Counted from the first letter of the stretch, positions 1 to 10,320 are shown. The stretch is DNA of 64,000 nucleotides from Pseudomonas sp. P8_229 (GCF_034008635.1 NZ_CP125378.1:3221501-3285500); one strand, 5' to 3'. Notes: generated by a model from the sequence alone, not told the origin. Numbers and translations are program-made.

Positions 1-40
1 CTGAAAACACCTATAAAGGTCTGCAATCAGGAGCACAGCC

Positions 41-1105
41 ATGAAGCGTCTGGGGCTGTTATCCGTCGGTGTGTTGCTGGCCGCCTGCTCGAAAAGCGAG
101 CCGCCACCGGAGCCCGTGCGGCCGGTGCTGTCGATCAAGGTAGAGGCGCTGAACGAGGAAACCCTCGGGCGTTTTGCCGGCAGCATTCAGGCGCGTTACG
201 AGAGCAACACCGGGTTCCGCGTCGGCGGGCGCATCGCCAGCCGTAACGTCGATGTCGGCGCCGAGGTGCAGAAGGGCACGCTGCTCGCCACCCTCGACCC
301 GTCCGACCAGCAGAACCAGTTGCGCTCGGCCCAGGGCGATCTGGCCAAGGTCCAGGCGCAGCTGATCAACGCCCAGGCCAACGCCCGGCGGCAGCAGGCA
401 CTGTTCGATCGCGGGGTGGGTGCGCAGGCGCAACTGGACATCGCCAACACGGACCTGAAAACCACCCAGGCGTCACTGGACCAGGCACGGGCGGCGGTCA
501 ACCAGAGCCAGGATCAACTGGGCTACACCGAGTTGCGCTCCGACCACAAAGCGGTGGTCACCGCGTGGAATGCCGAGGCCGGGCAAGTGGTGACGGCCGG
601 TCAGCAGGTGGTGACCCTGGCGCAACCGGACATCAAGGAAGCGGTGATCGATCTGCCGGACACGCTGGTCGATCAGATCCCTTCCGATGTGGTGTTTCTG
701 GTGGCCGGGCAACTCGACCCGAGCATCAATACCACGGCGACCATTCGCGAAATCGAACCGCAGGCCCAAAGCGCCACGCGCACCCGCCGCGCACGGCTGA
801 CGCTGGCCAATACCCCCGATGGCTTCCGCCTCGGCACGGCAATCAGTGTGACCCTCAGCTCGGCGATCAAACCGCGGATCGAATTACCCTCCACGGCCCT
901 GCAGGAAGCCGACGGCAAGACTCGCATCTGGGTGATCGATACTCAAAGCAAAACCGTCGCGCCCCGCGACGTCAGCGTGATCAGCCGCACCAACGGCACC
1001 GTGGTGCTGGCCGGCGGGGTCAAGTCCGGTGAGCGGGTGGTCAGTGCAGGCGTCAACAGTCTCAAACCCGGACAAGCCGTGAAACTCGACGAGGACAGTC
1101 AATGA
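41..1105 (+). CDS. RND efflux periplasmic adaptor lipoprotein
   Basis: Membrane-fusion (adaptor) subunit that links an inner-membrane RND pump to an outer-membrane channel. The 354-residue product starts with a lipoprotein signal with lipobox LLAAC (Cys16), so it is probably acylated and anchored in the inner membrane facing the periplasm. A biotinyl-lipoyl-like segment (about residues 60-75 and 160-200) flanks a coiled-coil hairpin rich in Gln and Ala (about 90-160), the standard HlyD/AcrA layout. AGGAG lies 7 nt before the ATG. The stop overlaps the start of the RND permease by 4 nt (ATGA), so the two are co-translated. No TolC-like gene follows, so the outer-membrane partner must lie elsewhere or upstream of the window. 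The substrate cannot be told. Confidence 0.93.
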   Translation: MKRLGLLSVGVLLAACSKSEPPPEPVRPVLSIKVEALNEETLGRFAGSIQARYESNTGFRVGGRIASRNVDVGAEVQKGTLLATLDPSDQQNQLRSAQGDLAKVQAQLINAQANARRQQALFDRGVGAQAQLDIANTDLKTTQASLDQARAAVNQSQDQLGYTELRSDHKAVVTAWNAEAGQVVTAGQQVVTLAQPDIKEAVIDLPDTLVDQIPSDVVFLVAGQLDPSINTTATIREIEPQAQSATRTRRARLTLANTPDGFRLGTAISVTLSSAIKPRIELPSTALQEADGKTRIWVIDTQSKTVAPRDVSVISRTNGTVVLAGGVKSGERVVSAGVNSLKPGQAVKLDEDSQ

Positions 1106-4100
1106 AAGGCTCTTTCAACCTCTCCGAATGGGCCCTCAAGCATCAGTCGTTCGTCTGGTATCTGATGTTCGTCGCGTTGTTGATGGGGGTGTTTTCGTAC
1201 TTCAATCTGGGGCGCGAAGAAGACCCCTCGTTCACCATCAAGACCATGGTGATCCAGACCAAATGGCCGGGCGCGACGCAGGAGGAAACCCTCAAGCAGG
1301 TCACCGACCGCATCGAGAAAAAACTCGAAGAACTCGATTCCCTCGATTACGTGAAAAGTTACACGCGCCCCGGTGAGTCGACGGTGTACGTGTACCTGCG
1401 CGACACCACCAGCGCCAAGGACATCCCGGAAATCTGGTACCAGGTGCGCAAGAAGATCAACGACATTCGCGGCCAGTTTCCCCAGGGCATTCAAGGCCCG
1501 GGGTTCAACGACGAGTTCGGCGACGTGTACGGTTCTGTCTACGCGTTTACCGCCGACGGCCTGACCATGCGCCAGTTGCGCGACTACGTGGAACAGGCCC
1601 GCGCCGAGATCCGTAACGTGCCGGGGCTGGGCAAGATCGAGATGATCGGCCAGCAGGACGAAGTGATCTACCTGAACTTCTCCACCCGCAAACTTGCCGC
1701 CCTGGGTATCGATCAGCGTCAGGTGGTGCAGAGCCTGCAATCGCAGAACGCCGTGACCCCGGCGGGGGTGATCGAGGCCGGTCCGGAGCGTATTTCGGTG
1801 CGCACCTCGGGGCAGTTCGCTTCGGAAAAGGATCTGGCCGAGGTCAATCTCAAGCTCAATGACCGTTTCTACCGTCTGGCCGACATCGCCGACATCAGCC
1901 GGGGTTACGTCGACCCGGCCACGCCGGAGTTCCGTTTCGACAGCAAACCGGCGATCGGTCTGGCGATCGCCATGCAGAAGGGCGGCAACGTGCAGGCTTT
2001 CGGCAAGGCCCTGCACGCGCGTATCGACCAGCTGACGGCAGACTTGCCGGTCGGGGTCGGTGTGCACACCGTTTCCGATCAGGCTGTGGTGGTTGAGGAG
2101 GCCGTTGGCGGCTTCACCAGCGCGCTGTTCGAAGCGGTGGTAATCGTGTTGGTGGTGAGTTTCATCAGTCTCGGCGTGCGCGCCGGTCTGGTGGTGGCGT
2201 GCTCGATCCCGTTGGTGCTGGCCATGGTGTTTGTGTACATGGAGTACAGCGGAATCACCATGCAGCGGATTTCCCTCGGCGCGCTGATCATTGCTCTCGG
2301 CCTGCTGGTGGACGACGCGATGATCACCGTGGAGATGATGGTCACACGCCTGGAAATGGGCGAAAGCAAAGAGCAGGCGGCGACGTTCGCCTACACCTCC
2401 ACGGCGTTCCCGATGCTCACCGGTACGCTGGTGACCGTCGCCGGTTTCGTGCCCATCGGCCTCAACGCCAGTTCGGCCGGCGAGTACACCTACACGCTGT
2501 TTGCGGTGATTGCCGTGGCGATGCTGGTGTCGTGGGTGGTGGCAGTGTTCTTTGCGCCGGTGATCGGCGTGCACATTCTCAGCGCCAACGTGAAACCGCA
2601 TGAAGCGGAACCGGGGCGCATCGGCCGCGCATTCAACGGCGGTCTGTTGTGGGCCATGCGCAACCGCTGGTGGGCCATCGGCATCACGGTGCTGTGCTTT
2701 GTGCTGGCGGTGTTTTGCATGCGTTTTGTGCAGAACCAGTTTTTCCCGTCGTCGGATCGCCCGGAAATCCTGGTCGACCTGAACCTGCCGCAAAACGCCT
2801 CCATCGACGAAACCCGCAAGGCCGTCGACAAGCTCGAAGAAACGCTCAAGGGCGATCCGGACATCGTGCGCTGGAGCACCTACATCGGGCAGGGCGCGAT
2901 CCGTTTTTACCTGCCTCTCGACCAGCAACTGCAGAACCCGTACTACGCGCAACTGGTGATCGTCAGCAAGGGTTTCGAATCCCGTGAGGCGCTCAGTCAG
3001 CGCCTGCGCGAACGCTTGCACAAGGAATTCGTCGGCATCGGCAGTTACGTTCAGGCACTGGAAATGGGGCCGCCGGTGGGGCGTCCGATCCAGTACCGGG
3101 TCAGCGGCAAGGACATCGATCAGGTGCGCATGCACGCCATCGACCTGGCGACTGAACTGGACAAGAACGAGCACATTGGCGAGATCATCTACGACTGGAA
3201 CGAGCCGGGCAAAGTCCTGCGCATCGACATCGCCCAGGACAAGGCGCGTCAGCTCGGGCTGTCGTCCGAAGACGTGGCGAACCTGATGAACAGCATTGTC
3301 AGTGGTGCGCCGCTGACCCAGGTCAACGACGATATCTACCTGATCAACGTGGTCGGCCGGGCGGTGAACGCCGAGCGCGGAACGCCGGAAACCCTGCAGA
3401 ACCTGCAGATCGTCACGCCCAATGGCACGTCGATCCCGCTGCTGGCGTTCGCCACCGTGCGTTATGAGCTGGAGCAGCCGCTGGTGTGGCGTCGCGACCG
3501 CTTGCCGACGATTACCATCAAGGCCTCGGTGCGCGACGAGATCCAGCCGACTGACTTGGTGAAAATCCTCAAGCCGTCGATTGACGCCTTCGCCGACAAA
3601 CTGCCGGTCGGCTACAAGGTCGCCACCGGCGGTACGGTCGAAGAAAGCGGCAAGGCCCAGGGGCCGATTGCCAAGGTACTGCCGTTGATGTTGTTCCTGA
3701 TGGCGACCTTCCTGATGATCCAGTTGCACAGCGTGCAGAAGATGTTCCTGGTGGCGAGTGTTGCGCCGCTGGGGCTGATCGGCGTGGTGCTGGCGCTGGT
3801 GCCGACCGGAACGCCGATGGGCTTTGTGGCGATCCTCGGGATTCTGGCGCTGATCGGTATCATCATCCGCAACTCGGTGATTCTGGTGACGCAGATCGAT
3901 GAATTCGAGCGCAAGGGTTACGCGCCGTGGGATGCGGTGGTGGAGGCGACCGAGCACCGGCGCCGGCCGATCCTGCTGACGGCCGCTGCGGCGAGCATGG
4001 GCATGATCCCGATTGCCCGGGAAGTGTTCTGGGGGCCGATGGCTTACGCGATGATTGGCGGGATCGTGGTGGCGACGCTGCTGACACTGCTGTTTCTGCC

Positions 4101-4155
4101 GGCGCTGTATGTGGCCTGGTACAAGATCCGCGAACCGAAGAAAGACGCTCAATAA
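1102..4155 (+). CDS. RND efflux transporter permease
   Basis: Proton-driven inner-membrane pump of the AcrB/MexB (HAE1) superfamily, 1017 residues, the usual family length. TM1 is near residues 14-34, a large periplasmic domain follows, then a TM block around residues 335-560, a second periplasmic domain and a last TM block from about residue 850. The TM4 proton-relay pair is present as adjacent Asp404-Asp405 (LLVDDAM). It overlaps the adaptor gene by 4 nt. The sequence resembles the cluster of pseudomonad RND pumps that have an adaptor of about 350 residues rather than MexB itself. The exported compound is unknown. Confidence 0.95.
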   Translation: MKGSFNLSEWALKHQSFVWYLMFVALLMGVFSYFNLGREEDPSFTIKTMVIQTKWPGATQEETLKQVTDRIEKKLEELDSLDYVKSYTRPGESTVYVYLRDTTSAKDIPEIWYQVRKKINDIRGQFPQGIQGPGFNDEFGDVYGSVYAFTADGLTMRQLRDYVEQARAEIRNVPGLGKIEMIGQQDEVIYLNFSTRKLAALGIDQRQVVQSLQSQNAVTPAGVIEAGPERISVRTSGQFASEKDLAEVNLKLNDRFYRLADIADISRGYVDPATPEFRFDSKPAIGLAIAMQKGGNVQAFGKALHARIDQLTADLPVGVGVHTVSDQAVVVEEAVGGFTSALFEAVVIVLVVSFISLGVRAGLVVACSIPLVLAMVFVYMEYSGITMQRISLGALIIALGLLVDDAMITVEMMVTRLEMGESKEQAATFAYTSTAFPMLTGTLVTVAGFVPIGLNASSAGEYTYTLFAVIAVAMLVSWVVAVFFAPVIGVHILSANVKPHEAEPGRIGRAFNGGLLWAMRNRWWAIGITVLCFVLAVFCMRFVQNQFFPSSDRPEILVDLNLPQNASIDETRKAVDKLEETLKGDPDIVRWSTYIGQGAIRFYLPLDQQLQNPYYAQLVIVSKGFESREALSQRLRERLHKEFVGIGSYVQALEMGPPVGRPIQYRVSGKDIDQVRMHAIDLATELDKNEHIGEIIYDWNEPGKVLRIDIAQDKARQLGLSSEDVANLMNSIVSGAPLTQVNDDIYLINVVGRAVNAERGTPETLQNLQIVTPNGTSIPLLAFATVRYELEQPLVWRRDRLPTITIKASVRDEIQPTDLVKILKPSIDAFADKLPVGYKVATGGTVEESGKAQGPIAKVLPLMLFLMATFLMIQLHSVQKMFLVASVAPLGLIGVVLALVPTGTPMGFVAILGILALIGIIIRNSVILVTQIDEFERKGYAPWDAVVEATEHRRRPILLTAAAASMGMIPIAREVFWGPMAYAMIGGIVVATLLTLLFLPALYVAWYKIREPKKDAQ

Positions 4156-4176
4156 CAAAGCGAGCGCTTCGCGCTC

Positions 4177-4241
4177 ATCGCGAGCAGGCTCACTCCTACA
4201 TTGGAGCGCATTCCAACTGTAGGAGTGAGCCTGCTCGCGAT
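4177..4241. repeat. REP inverted pair (CGCGAGCAGGCTCACTCC type)
   Basis: Two inverted half-sites, ATCGCGAGCAGGCTCACTCC and its complement, separated by about 20 nt, lie just after the RND operon. This is the pseudomonad REP/REPIN architecture. It can fold into a long hairpin in the transcript 3' end and is not a gene. Confidence 0.85.
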
Positions 4242-4255
4242 GGCGTCAGAACGGT

Positions 4256-4885
4256 TTACACCGTTTTACGCCAAACACTGGCCAACCAAGGCTGCTGCTC
4301 ACGTGGCAGCCCCGCCGGCCGGTAGTAATGCTCAAGCTCTTCAAACCCCGCCGCCGTCAGCAGCCCGCGCCATGCCTCAAGATCGTGATACGAGCCATAC
4401 CGTGGCCCGTTCCAGCCCTCACGGTTATCCCCGCGCGGATTGGAACTGAACAACACCCCACCCGGTTTCAGCGTGCCGTGCAGTTGCTTGAGCACTCGCG
4501 GCAACTCCTGCAACGGCACATGAAACAGCACCGCGTTAGCGAAGATTCCGTCGAAGCGCCCGGCCGGCAGATCGAGCTTCAGAAAGTCCTGGCACCACAC
4601 TTCGCAGCCACTGTCTGCCCGTGCCATCTGCGCAAATTTTTCTGCGCCATCGAGGCCGATCGCGACGTGGCCCATGCGCGTGAACGTTTGCAGGTCGCGG
4701 CCGGGGCCGCAGCCGAAATCGAGAACCGTGAACGGCGCCGTGCCGTGGATGTGCCGCAGCAGCGCGTCGATGTTCTGGCTGACATCGTGATCGCGGGTGC
4801 CTTCGCGAAAGTCTTCAGCCACCGAGTTGTAGTGACCTAGGGTGGTGGCGGTGATCTGCTCCAGATCGGTGGGGGTTTGCTTCAT
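4256..4885 (-). CDS. Class I SAM-dependent methyltransferase
   Basis: A 209-residue Rossmann-fold methyltransferase with motif I as DFGCGPG (residues 56-62), a following acidic residue region, and the FANAVLFHV post-motif region. The pattern matches the broad Methyltransf_11/25 group. The ATG at 4885 is preferred over an in-frame start 48 nt upstream because the family start (about 20 residues before the HYNSVAEDF segment) fits and the longer extension looks random. It stands alone between two REP pairs. The methyl acceptor is unknown. Confidence 0.85.
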   Translation of the reverse strand: MKQTPTDLEQITATTLGHYNSVAEDFREGTRDHDVSQNIDALLRHIHGTAPFTVLDFGCGPGRDLQTFTRMGHVAIGLDGAEKFAQMARADSGCEVWCQDFLKLDLPAGRFDGIFANAVLFHVPLQELPRVLKQLHGTLKPGGVLFSSNPRGDNREGWNGPRYGSYHDLEAWRGLLTAAGFEELEHYYRPAGLPREQQPWLASVWRKTV

Positions 4886-4953
4886 GGTTGAGGGCTGCGC
4901 GGCAGTTGGTGTGTGCCGAATATACGCCAACATGCGGGGTCGCTGCGCTGCCC

Positions 4954-5015
4954 ATCGCGAGCAGGCTCATTCCTACATTTGAAATGCGCCCCCCCGGAGT
5001 GAGCCTGCTCGCGAT
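4954..5015. repeat. REP inverted pair
   Basis: Inverted half-sites ATCGCGAGCAGGCTCATTCC and GGAGTGAGCCTGCTCGCGAT enclose a short C-rich loop. Same family as at 4177. It lies between the methyltransferase start and the metI stop. Confidence 0.85.
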
Positions 5016-5051
5016 AGCGATTTCAAAGGCGCCGGATAATCCCGGCCAGGC

Positions 5052-5696
5052 TCAACGCTTGTTCAATCCCCGCGCCAAGCGATCCCCGCCGAGCTGAATC
5101 ACCGCCACCAACGCCACCAGCAACACAATCACCGTCAGCATGATCTGGCTGTCAAAACGCTGATAACCATAGCGGTAAGCAATGTCGCCCAAGCCACCGG
5201 CACCAATAGCCCCGGCCATGGCCGACGAGTTGATCATCGTCACCAGCGTAATCGTGAACCCGCCGACAATCCCCGGCAACGCTTCAGGCAGCAGCACATG
5301 CCAGACGATGTGCCAGCGCCGGCAACCCATGGCTTGCGCCGCTTCGATCAAACCGTGGTCAACCTCACGCAGGCTCACCTCGGCAATCCGCGCAAAGAAC
5401 GGCGTCGCGGCAATCGTCAGCGGCACCACGGCCGCCCACACACCGTACGTGGTGCCGACAATCAGTCGGGTGAACGGAATCAGCGCGACCATCAGAATCA
5501 GAAACGGGATCGAGCGAAACAGGTTCACGAACGCGCCCAACGCTTTGTTGAGCACTGGCGCTTCGTAGATCCCGCCCTTGTCGCTGGTGACCAGAATCAC
5601 CGCCATCGGGATCCCCGCCAGCAAGGCGATCAGCGACGACACGCCGACCATCAGAAAGGTATCGATGAAACCCTGCAGCAAACGATCAAACCACAT
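5052..5696 (-). CDS. metI: D-methionine ABC transporter permease MetI
   Basis: Inner-membrane channel of the MetNIQ importer, 214 residues with about five TM helices. The cytoplasmic coupling (EAA) loop reads [20 protein letters not shown] (about residues 120-140), typical of MetI. The ATG at 5696 gives [10 protein letters not shown], the normal family N-terminus; the longer in-frame reading has 20 unlikely residues. It overlaps metN by 11 nt, so metQ-metN-metI form one minus-strand operon in the order metQ, metN, metI. Confidence 0.95.
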   Translation of the reverse strand: MWFDRLLQGFIDTFLMVGVSSLIALLAGIPMAVILVTSDKGGIYEAPVLNKALGAFVNLFRSIPFLILMVALIPFTRLIVGTTYGVWAAVVPLTIAATPFFARIAEVSLREVDHGLIEAAQAMGCRRWHIVWHVLLPEALPGIVGGFTITLVTMINSSAMAGAIGAGGLGDIAYRYGYQRFDSQIMLTVIVLLVALVAVIQLGGDRLARGLNKR

Positions 5697-6807
5697 AACC
5701 CAACACCTCCGCCCGTTGCGCCCATTGCCCGGCGCGCTCACGCAATTGTTCGGCACTTGCCGCCGAGCCGCTTACGGCCAGCAGCAGTTGCCCGAGCGCA
5801 TGGCCCTGAATCCGCTCCACACCGCCCTGCAGCAGTTTCACCCGCCCACCGAGAGCGGCGAACAACGCCGCCAGATCCGGCTCGTCACTGGCACTGCCGG
5901 TGAACTGCAAGCGCAGCACCACCGTTGCTTCGGAGGAGGGCGGTGAGGCATGCAGACGGCTTTGAAGTTCCTCTGGCAAGGCGTGTTGCAGCGGCGCGAG
6001 CAAGGTCTGGCTGACCTCGTGCTGTGGATTGCCAAACACTTCCCAGACCGGACCTTGCTCGACGATCCGCCCGTGTTCCAGCACCACCACGCGGTCGCAG
6101 ATTTCGCGGATCACTGCCATCTCGTGGGTGATCAGCACGATGGTCAGGCCCAGACGCTGGTTGATCTCGCGCAGCAGGCCAAGGATCGACTGGGTGGTCT
6201 CCGGATCCAGCGCCGAGGTCGCCTCGTCACACAGCAGAATGTCCGGGTCATGCACCAGCGCGCGGGCGATGCCGACGCGCTGTTTCTGCCCGCCGGAGAG
6301 TTGCGCCGGATAAGCCTTGTGCTTGGCTTGCAGGCCGACCAGTTCCAGCAGTTCGCGGACTTTGCGTTCGCGTTGTTCCTTCGGCACGCCAGCGACCTTC
6401 AGCGGCAGCTCGACGTTCTGCCAAACGGTCTTGGCCGACATCAGGTTGAAGTGCTGGAAGATCATGCCGATCCGTCGGCGCAGGGCCACCAGGCGGTCTT
6501 CATCGAACTCGCCGATGTCGACCTGATCGATCAACACCCGCCCCGACGTCGGTTGCTCCAGGCGATTGATCGTGCGGATCAGCGACGACTTGCCCGCGCC
6601 GCTGCGGCCGATGATGCCGAATACCTCGCCGCGCTGGATCGCCAGATCGATGCGCTGCAGGGCTGCGACCGGACCTTGCCGGCCGTCGTAGGTTTTACCC
6701 AGACCGATGAAGCGTACGTGGGCGCGATTCAGCTCGGGGTGAAGTTCGGTTTTTTCAGCATTTTCTGGCTCTGGAATCTCCAGTCGCCGTTGGATCGCGG
6801 CCGTCAT
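5686..6807 (-). CDS. metN: D-methionine ABC transporter ATP-binding protein MetN
   Basis: ATPase of the methionine importer, 373 residues. Visible motifs are Walker [11 protein letters not shown]-loop [16 protein letters not shown], signature LSGGQKQR and Walker [13 protein letters not shown]. The C-terminal 100 residues look like the NIL regulatory domain that binds methionine and gives trans-inhibition. The N-terminus is about 30 residues longer than E. coli MetN. The ATG at 6807 lies 2 nt from the metQ stop, and the gene overlaps metI by 11 nt. Confidence 0.95.
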   Translation of the reverse strand: MTAAIQRRLEIPEPENAEKTELHPELNRAHVRFIGLGKTYDGRQGPVAALQRIDLAIQRGEVFGIIGRSGAGKSSLIRTINRLEQPTSGRVLIDQVDIGEFDEDRLVALRRRIGMIFQHFNLMSAKTVWQNVELPLKVAGVPKEQRERKVRELLELVGLQAKHKAYPAQLSGGQKQRVGIARALVHDPDILLCDEATSALDPETTQSILGLLREINQRLGLTIVLITHEMAVIREICDRVVVLEHGRIVEQGPVWEVFGNPQHEVSQTLLAPLQHALPEELQSRLHASPPSSEATVVLRLQFTGSASDEPDLAALFAALGGRVKLLQGGVERIQGHALGQLLLAVSGSAASAEQLRERAGQWAQRAEVLGYVV

Positions 6808-6809
6808 GC

Positions 6810-7619
6810 TCAGCTTTCCCAACCGGCCTGGTACAGCTTGCCGTGGGCCTTGTCCAGCGCGGCGCGCACGGCCGGTGAGTGCTGGTAAATGTCGACGAAC
6901 TTGATCAGGCGCGGATCATTTTTGCTCTTCGGCTGGATGACGAACTGGATCACGTATTCCTTGTGGTCGAGGCCATCGAACAGCAGTGCGGAACCGGCAT
7001 CGAAGGTCTTCGCCAGACGGATGTAGGCCGGGTAGCCCTGCACCAGATCGGCGTCGTCATAGGCGCGCACCAGCTGCACGGCTTCGACCTGGAGGATTTT
7101 GATTTTCTTCGGGTTGGCGACGATGTCGTCTTCGGTGGCCTTGTAGCCGACGCCCGGTTTCAGTGTGATCAGCCCGGCCTTGGCCAGCAGTTGCAGGCCG
7201 CGACCACTGTTGATCGGGTCGTTGGCGATGGCGACGCTGGCGCCCTCGGGCAACTCGTCGAAGCTTTTGTATTTTTTCGAGTAGAGGCCAACGTTGTTGA
7301 TGATCCCCGGGGCGAACGGCACCAGATCAAAACCGGCGGCGGCCTTGGCGTTTTCGAGGAACGGGATGTGCTGGAAGTAGTTCACGTCGATGTCACCGGC
7401 AGCGAGGCTGACGTTCGGTGCGATCCAGTCGGTGAACTCCACCAACTCGACTTTCAGGCCTTGTTTGGAAGCCTCTTCGACGGCGGCTTCCAGCGGAATG
7501 GCGAAGGCAGCGGTGGTACCGATTTTCAATGGAGCGTCGGCGGCGAACACCGCCGAGCTGAACAGGCCGAAGGCCAGGGCCAGTGCTTTGACTGGGTGGG
7601 TCAGGAATTTCTGGGTCAT
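6810..7619 (-). CDS. metQ: Methionine ABC transporter substrate-binding protein MetQ
   Basis: Periplasmic binding protein of the NlpA/MetQ family, 269 residues. The signal peptide ends near SSAVFAADA and has no lipobox Cys, so it should be released into the periplasm, unlike the E. coli lipoprotein. The family hallmark [23 protein letters not shown] is present (residues about 60-85). The ATG at 7619 was chosen because the signal peptide starts there. First gene of the metQNI operon. Some MetQ relatives next to sulfur-oxygenase genes may bind other sulfur compounds, so the exact ligand is inferred. Confidence 0.93.
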   Translation of the reverse strand: MTQKFLTHPVKALALAFGLFSSAVFAADAPLKIGTTAAFAIPLEAAVEEASKQGLKVELVEFTDWIAPNVSLAAGDIDVNYFQHIPFLENAKAAAGFDLVPFAPGIINNVGLYSKKYKSFDELPEGASVAIANDPINSGRGLQLLAKAGLITLKPGVGYKATEDDIVANPKKIKILQVEAVQLVRAYDDADLVQGYPAYIRLAKTFDAGSALLFDGLDHKEYVIQFVIQPKSKNDPRLIKFVDIYQHSPAVRAALDKAHGKLYQAGWES

Positions 7620-7668
7620 GATGGTTTTCCAGTCAGTGCTTGAATTTTGTGGTGTCTGGTCGGGCCTC

Positions 7669-7734
7669 ATCGCGAGCAGGCTCACTCCTACATCTGGAAT
7701 GCGTTTCCCCTGTAGGAGTGAGCCTGCTCGCGAT
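7669..7734. repeat. REP inverted pair
   Basis: ATCGCGAGCAGGCTCACTCC and its near-perfect complement enclose a loop of about 25 nt between metQ and the stop of the FMN monooxygenase gene. It separates the met operon from the sfnB-type operon. Confidence 0.85.
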
Positions 7735-7738
7735 GCTT

Positions 7739-9091
7739 TTAACGGCGAAACATGGCGCCCGTATGTTGCTCGGGCAACTGCGCCTCAGCGTGAAACAGCT
7801 TCTCGCGCAGGCTGCCGCTGTCATACGCGGTCTTGTACGACCCGCGCCGCTGCAGCTCCGGAATCACCAGCTCGATGAAATCGACATAGCTTTGCGGGGT
7901 GACGAGGCGCGTGAGGTTGAAACCATCGAGGCCGGTTTCGGCGATCCACGATTCCAGTTCATCCGCCACTTGCTCGGGTGAGCCGACCACGGTGATGTAG
8001 CGACCACCGAGGGCGTGCTGGTCGAGCAATTTGCGCCGGGTCCAGTCGTTGTTCTGCAGGTTCTTGGTGGCGGACTGGATGGCGTTGCTCTTGACGTACT
8101 GGATCGGCTCGTCGATGTCGTACTGGGAAAAGTCGATGCCGGTGGACGCCGAAAAGTGCGCCACGCCGGCCTCGGCGCTGGCATAGCTCAGGTACTCGGC
8201 GTGCTTGGCCCATGCCGCTTCTTCGGTGGCACCAACGATCACGTTGAGGCCCATGAACACCTTGATGTCTTCTGGGTTGCGCCCGGCCTCGACGGCGCTG
8301 GCGCGCACTTTGTCCACCTGAACCCTGGTCGACGATTTATTCTGGCCGCTGATGAACACGCACTCGGCGTGACGCCCGGCGAACAGCAAACCGCGATCAG
8401 AACTGCCGGCCTGAAACAGCACCGGCGTGCGCTGCGGTGACGGCTCACAGAGGTGATAACCCTCGACCTGATAGAACTCACCCTTGTGCTCGACCTTGTG
8501 CACTTTCTCCGGTTGCGCATAGATCCGCTGCTCACGGTCGTTGAGCACTGCGCCGTTTTCCCAACTGCCTTCCCAGAGTTTGTAGAGCACCTCCAGGTAC
8601 TCGTCGGCCTGATCGTAGCGACGGTCATGTTCGACCTGCTCGCTGAGGCCCATGGCTTTGGCGGCGCTGTCGAGGTAACCGGTGACGATGTTCCAGCCCA
8701 CGCGGCCACGGCTCAAATGGTCGAGCGTCGACATGCGCCGGGCGAACAGATACGGCGGTTCGTAGGTGAGGTTGGCGGTCAGGCCGAAACCGAGGTTTTT
8801 CGTCACTGCTGCCATCGCCGAGACCAGCAGCAGCGGATCGTTGACCGGTAGCTGGATTGACTCTTTCAGCGTGACGTCCACCGAGTTCTGGTAGACGTCG
8901 TACACACCGACGATGTCAGCGATGAACAAACCGTCGAACAGCCCGCGCTCCAGCAACTGCGCCAGTTCAGTCCAGTATTCAATGGTGTTGTAGCGCGTAG
9001 AGGTATCGCGCGGGTGTGTCCACAAACCGTGGTTGATGTGGCCGATGCAGTTCATGTTGAACGCGTTGAGCAGGATTTTTTTCTTGCTCAT
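7739..9091 (-). CDS. FMN-dependent monooxygenase, NtaA/SnaA/DszA (DmoA) family
   Basis: Luciferase-like flavin monooxygenase of 450 residues. Family features are the N-terminal HINHGLWTHPRD segment, GRVGWNIVTGYLDSAAKAMG (about residues 135-155) and RTPVLFQAGSSDRG (about 223-236), as in nitrilotriacetate, dibenzothiophene-sulfone and dimethyl-sulfide monooxygenases. It needs FMNH2 from a separate reductase, which is not encoded nearby. Last gene of a minus-strand operon with two SfnB-like genes; its start overlaps the upstream stop by one base (TGATG). The operon partners and flanking methionine and cystine transporters suggest C-S bond cleavage for sulfur scavenging. The substrate is not determined. 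Confidence 0.9.
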   Translation of the reverse strand: MSKKKILLNAFNMNCIGHINHGLWTHPRDTSTRYNTIEYWTELAQLLERGLFDGLFIADIVGVYDVYQNSVDVTLKESIQLPVNDPLLLVSAMAAVTKNLGFGLTANLTYEPPYLFARRMSTLDHLSRGRVGWNIVTGYLDSAAKAMGLSEQVEHDRRYDQADEYLEVLYKLWEGSWENGAVLNDREQRIYAQPEKVHKVEHKGEFYQVEGYHLCEPSPQRTPVLFQAGSSDRGLLFAGRHAECVFISGQNKSSTRVQVDKVRASAVEAGRNPEDIKVFMGLNVIVGATEEAAWAKHAEYLSYASAEAGVAHFSASTGIDFSQYDIDEPIQYVKSNAIQSATKNLQNNDWTRRKLLDQHALGGRYITVVGSPEQVADELESWIAETGLDGFNLTRLVTPQSYVDFIELVIPELQRRGSYKTAYDSGSLREKLFHAEAQLPEQHTGAMFRR

Positions 9092-10284
9092 CAGAGGGTG
9101 CCCCGCAGTGGCGGTTTTTCATCGTTGAGGTAGTAGTTGCCCACCGCGTGATACTTCCAGCGCACCGGGTCGTGCAGGGTGTGCACCCGGGCGTTGCGCC
9201 AGTGGCGGTCGAGGCCGTGTTCGATCAGCGTCGCCTGGCTGCCGGCCAGTTCGAACAGCGTGCTGCCGGCGGCCAGAGAGATTTCGGTACTGATGGCGCG
9301 TGCTTCGGCAACGGCAATCGAGGCGGCGGCGACGGTCTCGGCATTCAGCTCGGCTTGCGCGGCGTCGACGAATTCACCGGCGCGTTCGAGCAGGGCTTCG
9401 GTGGCGTGCAGGCGAATGCTCAGGTGGCCGAAGCTCTTCAATGTCAGCGGGTCTTCGGTGGCTTTGTCGTTGCCGGAGTCGATCCACGGGCGGGTCTTGC
9501 TGCGCACGAAATGCAGCGCGTCCTCATACGCGGCGCGGGCGATGCCGGTGTCGATGGCGGCGTGAAGGATCTGCGCCAGCGGGCCGACCGTGGTCGGGCG
9601 CTCGAACGCGCTCTGGAACGGGATCACGTCTGCGGCGGCGACGTACACGTCTTCGAACACCACCGAACCGCTGCCGGTGGTGCGCTGGCCGAAGCCGCTC
9701 CAGTCGTCGATCACCGTCAGGCCTTGGCTGTCACGCGGGACGAATGCCAGTTGCTGCACGCCGTTTTCATCGACCACCGAGGTCGGGATGCGCTGGGCGT
9801 AGATCGCCCCGGTTGCATAAAACTTGCGACCGTTGATGCGAAAGCCGTCGCCGTCACGCTTGAGGCTGGTGACGCGGTCGTGGGCGGTTTTGGTACCCAG
9901 TTCCGCCAGGGCGTTGCCGAAGCGCTGGCCGGCCAGCACCTCGGCGTACAGGCGTTGTTTCTGCTCGTGACTGCCGTTCACTCGCAGCACTTCGAGGGCG
10001 TAGAAATGGTTCTGCGGAATCTGCCCGAGGGAGCCGTCTGCCTGAGCGATCAGAGCGATGACTTTGGCCAGGGTCACGTTGGACACACCGGCGCCACCAT
10101 ATTCCCTGGGCACGCTGATGCCCCACAGGCCGGAGCGGGAAAACACGTCGAGCTCGGGCAGCGGCAGGCGTCGCTCACGGTCGCGCACCGCGCTATCGCG
10201 TTTGAAATCTTCGGCCAGGTCGCTGGCGACGATCAGGGCTTGCTCATCGCTGGTGATGACTGCGACGGGATGGGAAAAGGTCAT
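9091..10284 (-). CDS. SfnB-family sulfur acquisition oxidoreductase (acyl-CoA dehydrogenase-like)
   Basis: Flavoprotein of 397 residues with the acyl-CoA dehydrogenase fold: an N-terminal helical domain with SVPREYGGAGVSNVTLA, a middle segment RINGRKFYATGAIYA, and the C-terminal RHWRNARVHTLHDPVRWKYH block typical of DszC/SfnB relatives. These proteins use reduced flavin for oxygenation or support sulfone metabolism rather than oxidise acyl-CoA. It lies second in the operon, 36 nt after a paralogue and one base from the monooxygenase. The C-terminal coding DNA is nearly identical to that of the paralogue for about 80 nt. Confidence 0.88.
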   Translation of the reverse strand: MTFSHPVAVITSDEQALIVASDLAEDFKRDSAVRDRERRLPLPELDVFSRSGLWGISVPREYGGAGVSNVTLAKVIALIAQADGSLGQIPQNHFYALEVLRVNGSHEQKQRLYAEVLAGQRFGNALAELGTKTAHDRVTSLKRDGDGFRINGRKFYATGAIYAQRIPTSVVDENGVQQLAFVPRDSQGLTVIDDWSGFGQRTTGSGSVVFEDVYVAAADVIPFQSAFERPTTVGPLAQILHAAIDTGIARAAYEDALHFVRSKTRPWIDSGNDKATEDPLTLKSFGHLSIRLHATEALLERAGEFVDAAQAELNAETVAAASIAVAEARAISTEISLAAGSTLFELAGSQATLIEHGLDRHWRNARVHTLHDPVRWKYHAVGNYYLNDEKPPLRGTL

Positions 10285-10320
10285 AGGTTTTCTCCAGGCT
10301 CTTGAGAAAGTGTGCGGTCG

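Noticed and set aside
1099..4158. Long open frame on the minus strand opposite the RND permease
   Set aside because: Rich in His, Gln and Arg with no domain pattern; it is the antisense shadow of a GC-rich gene.
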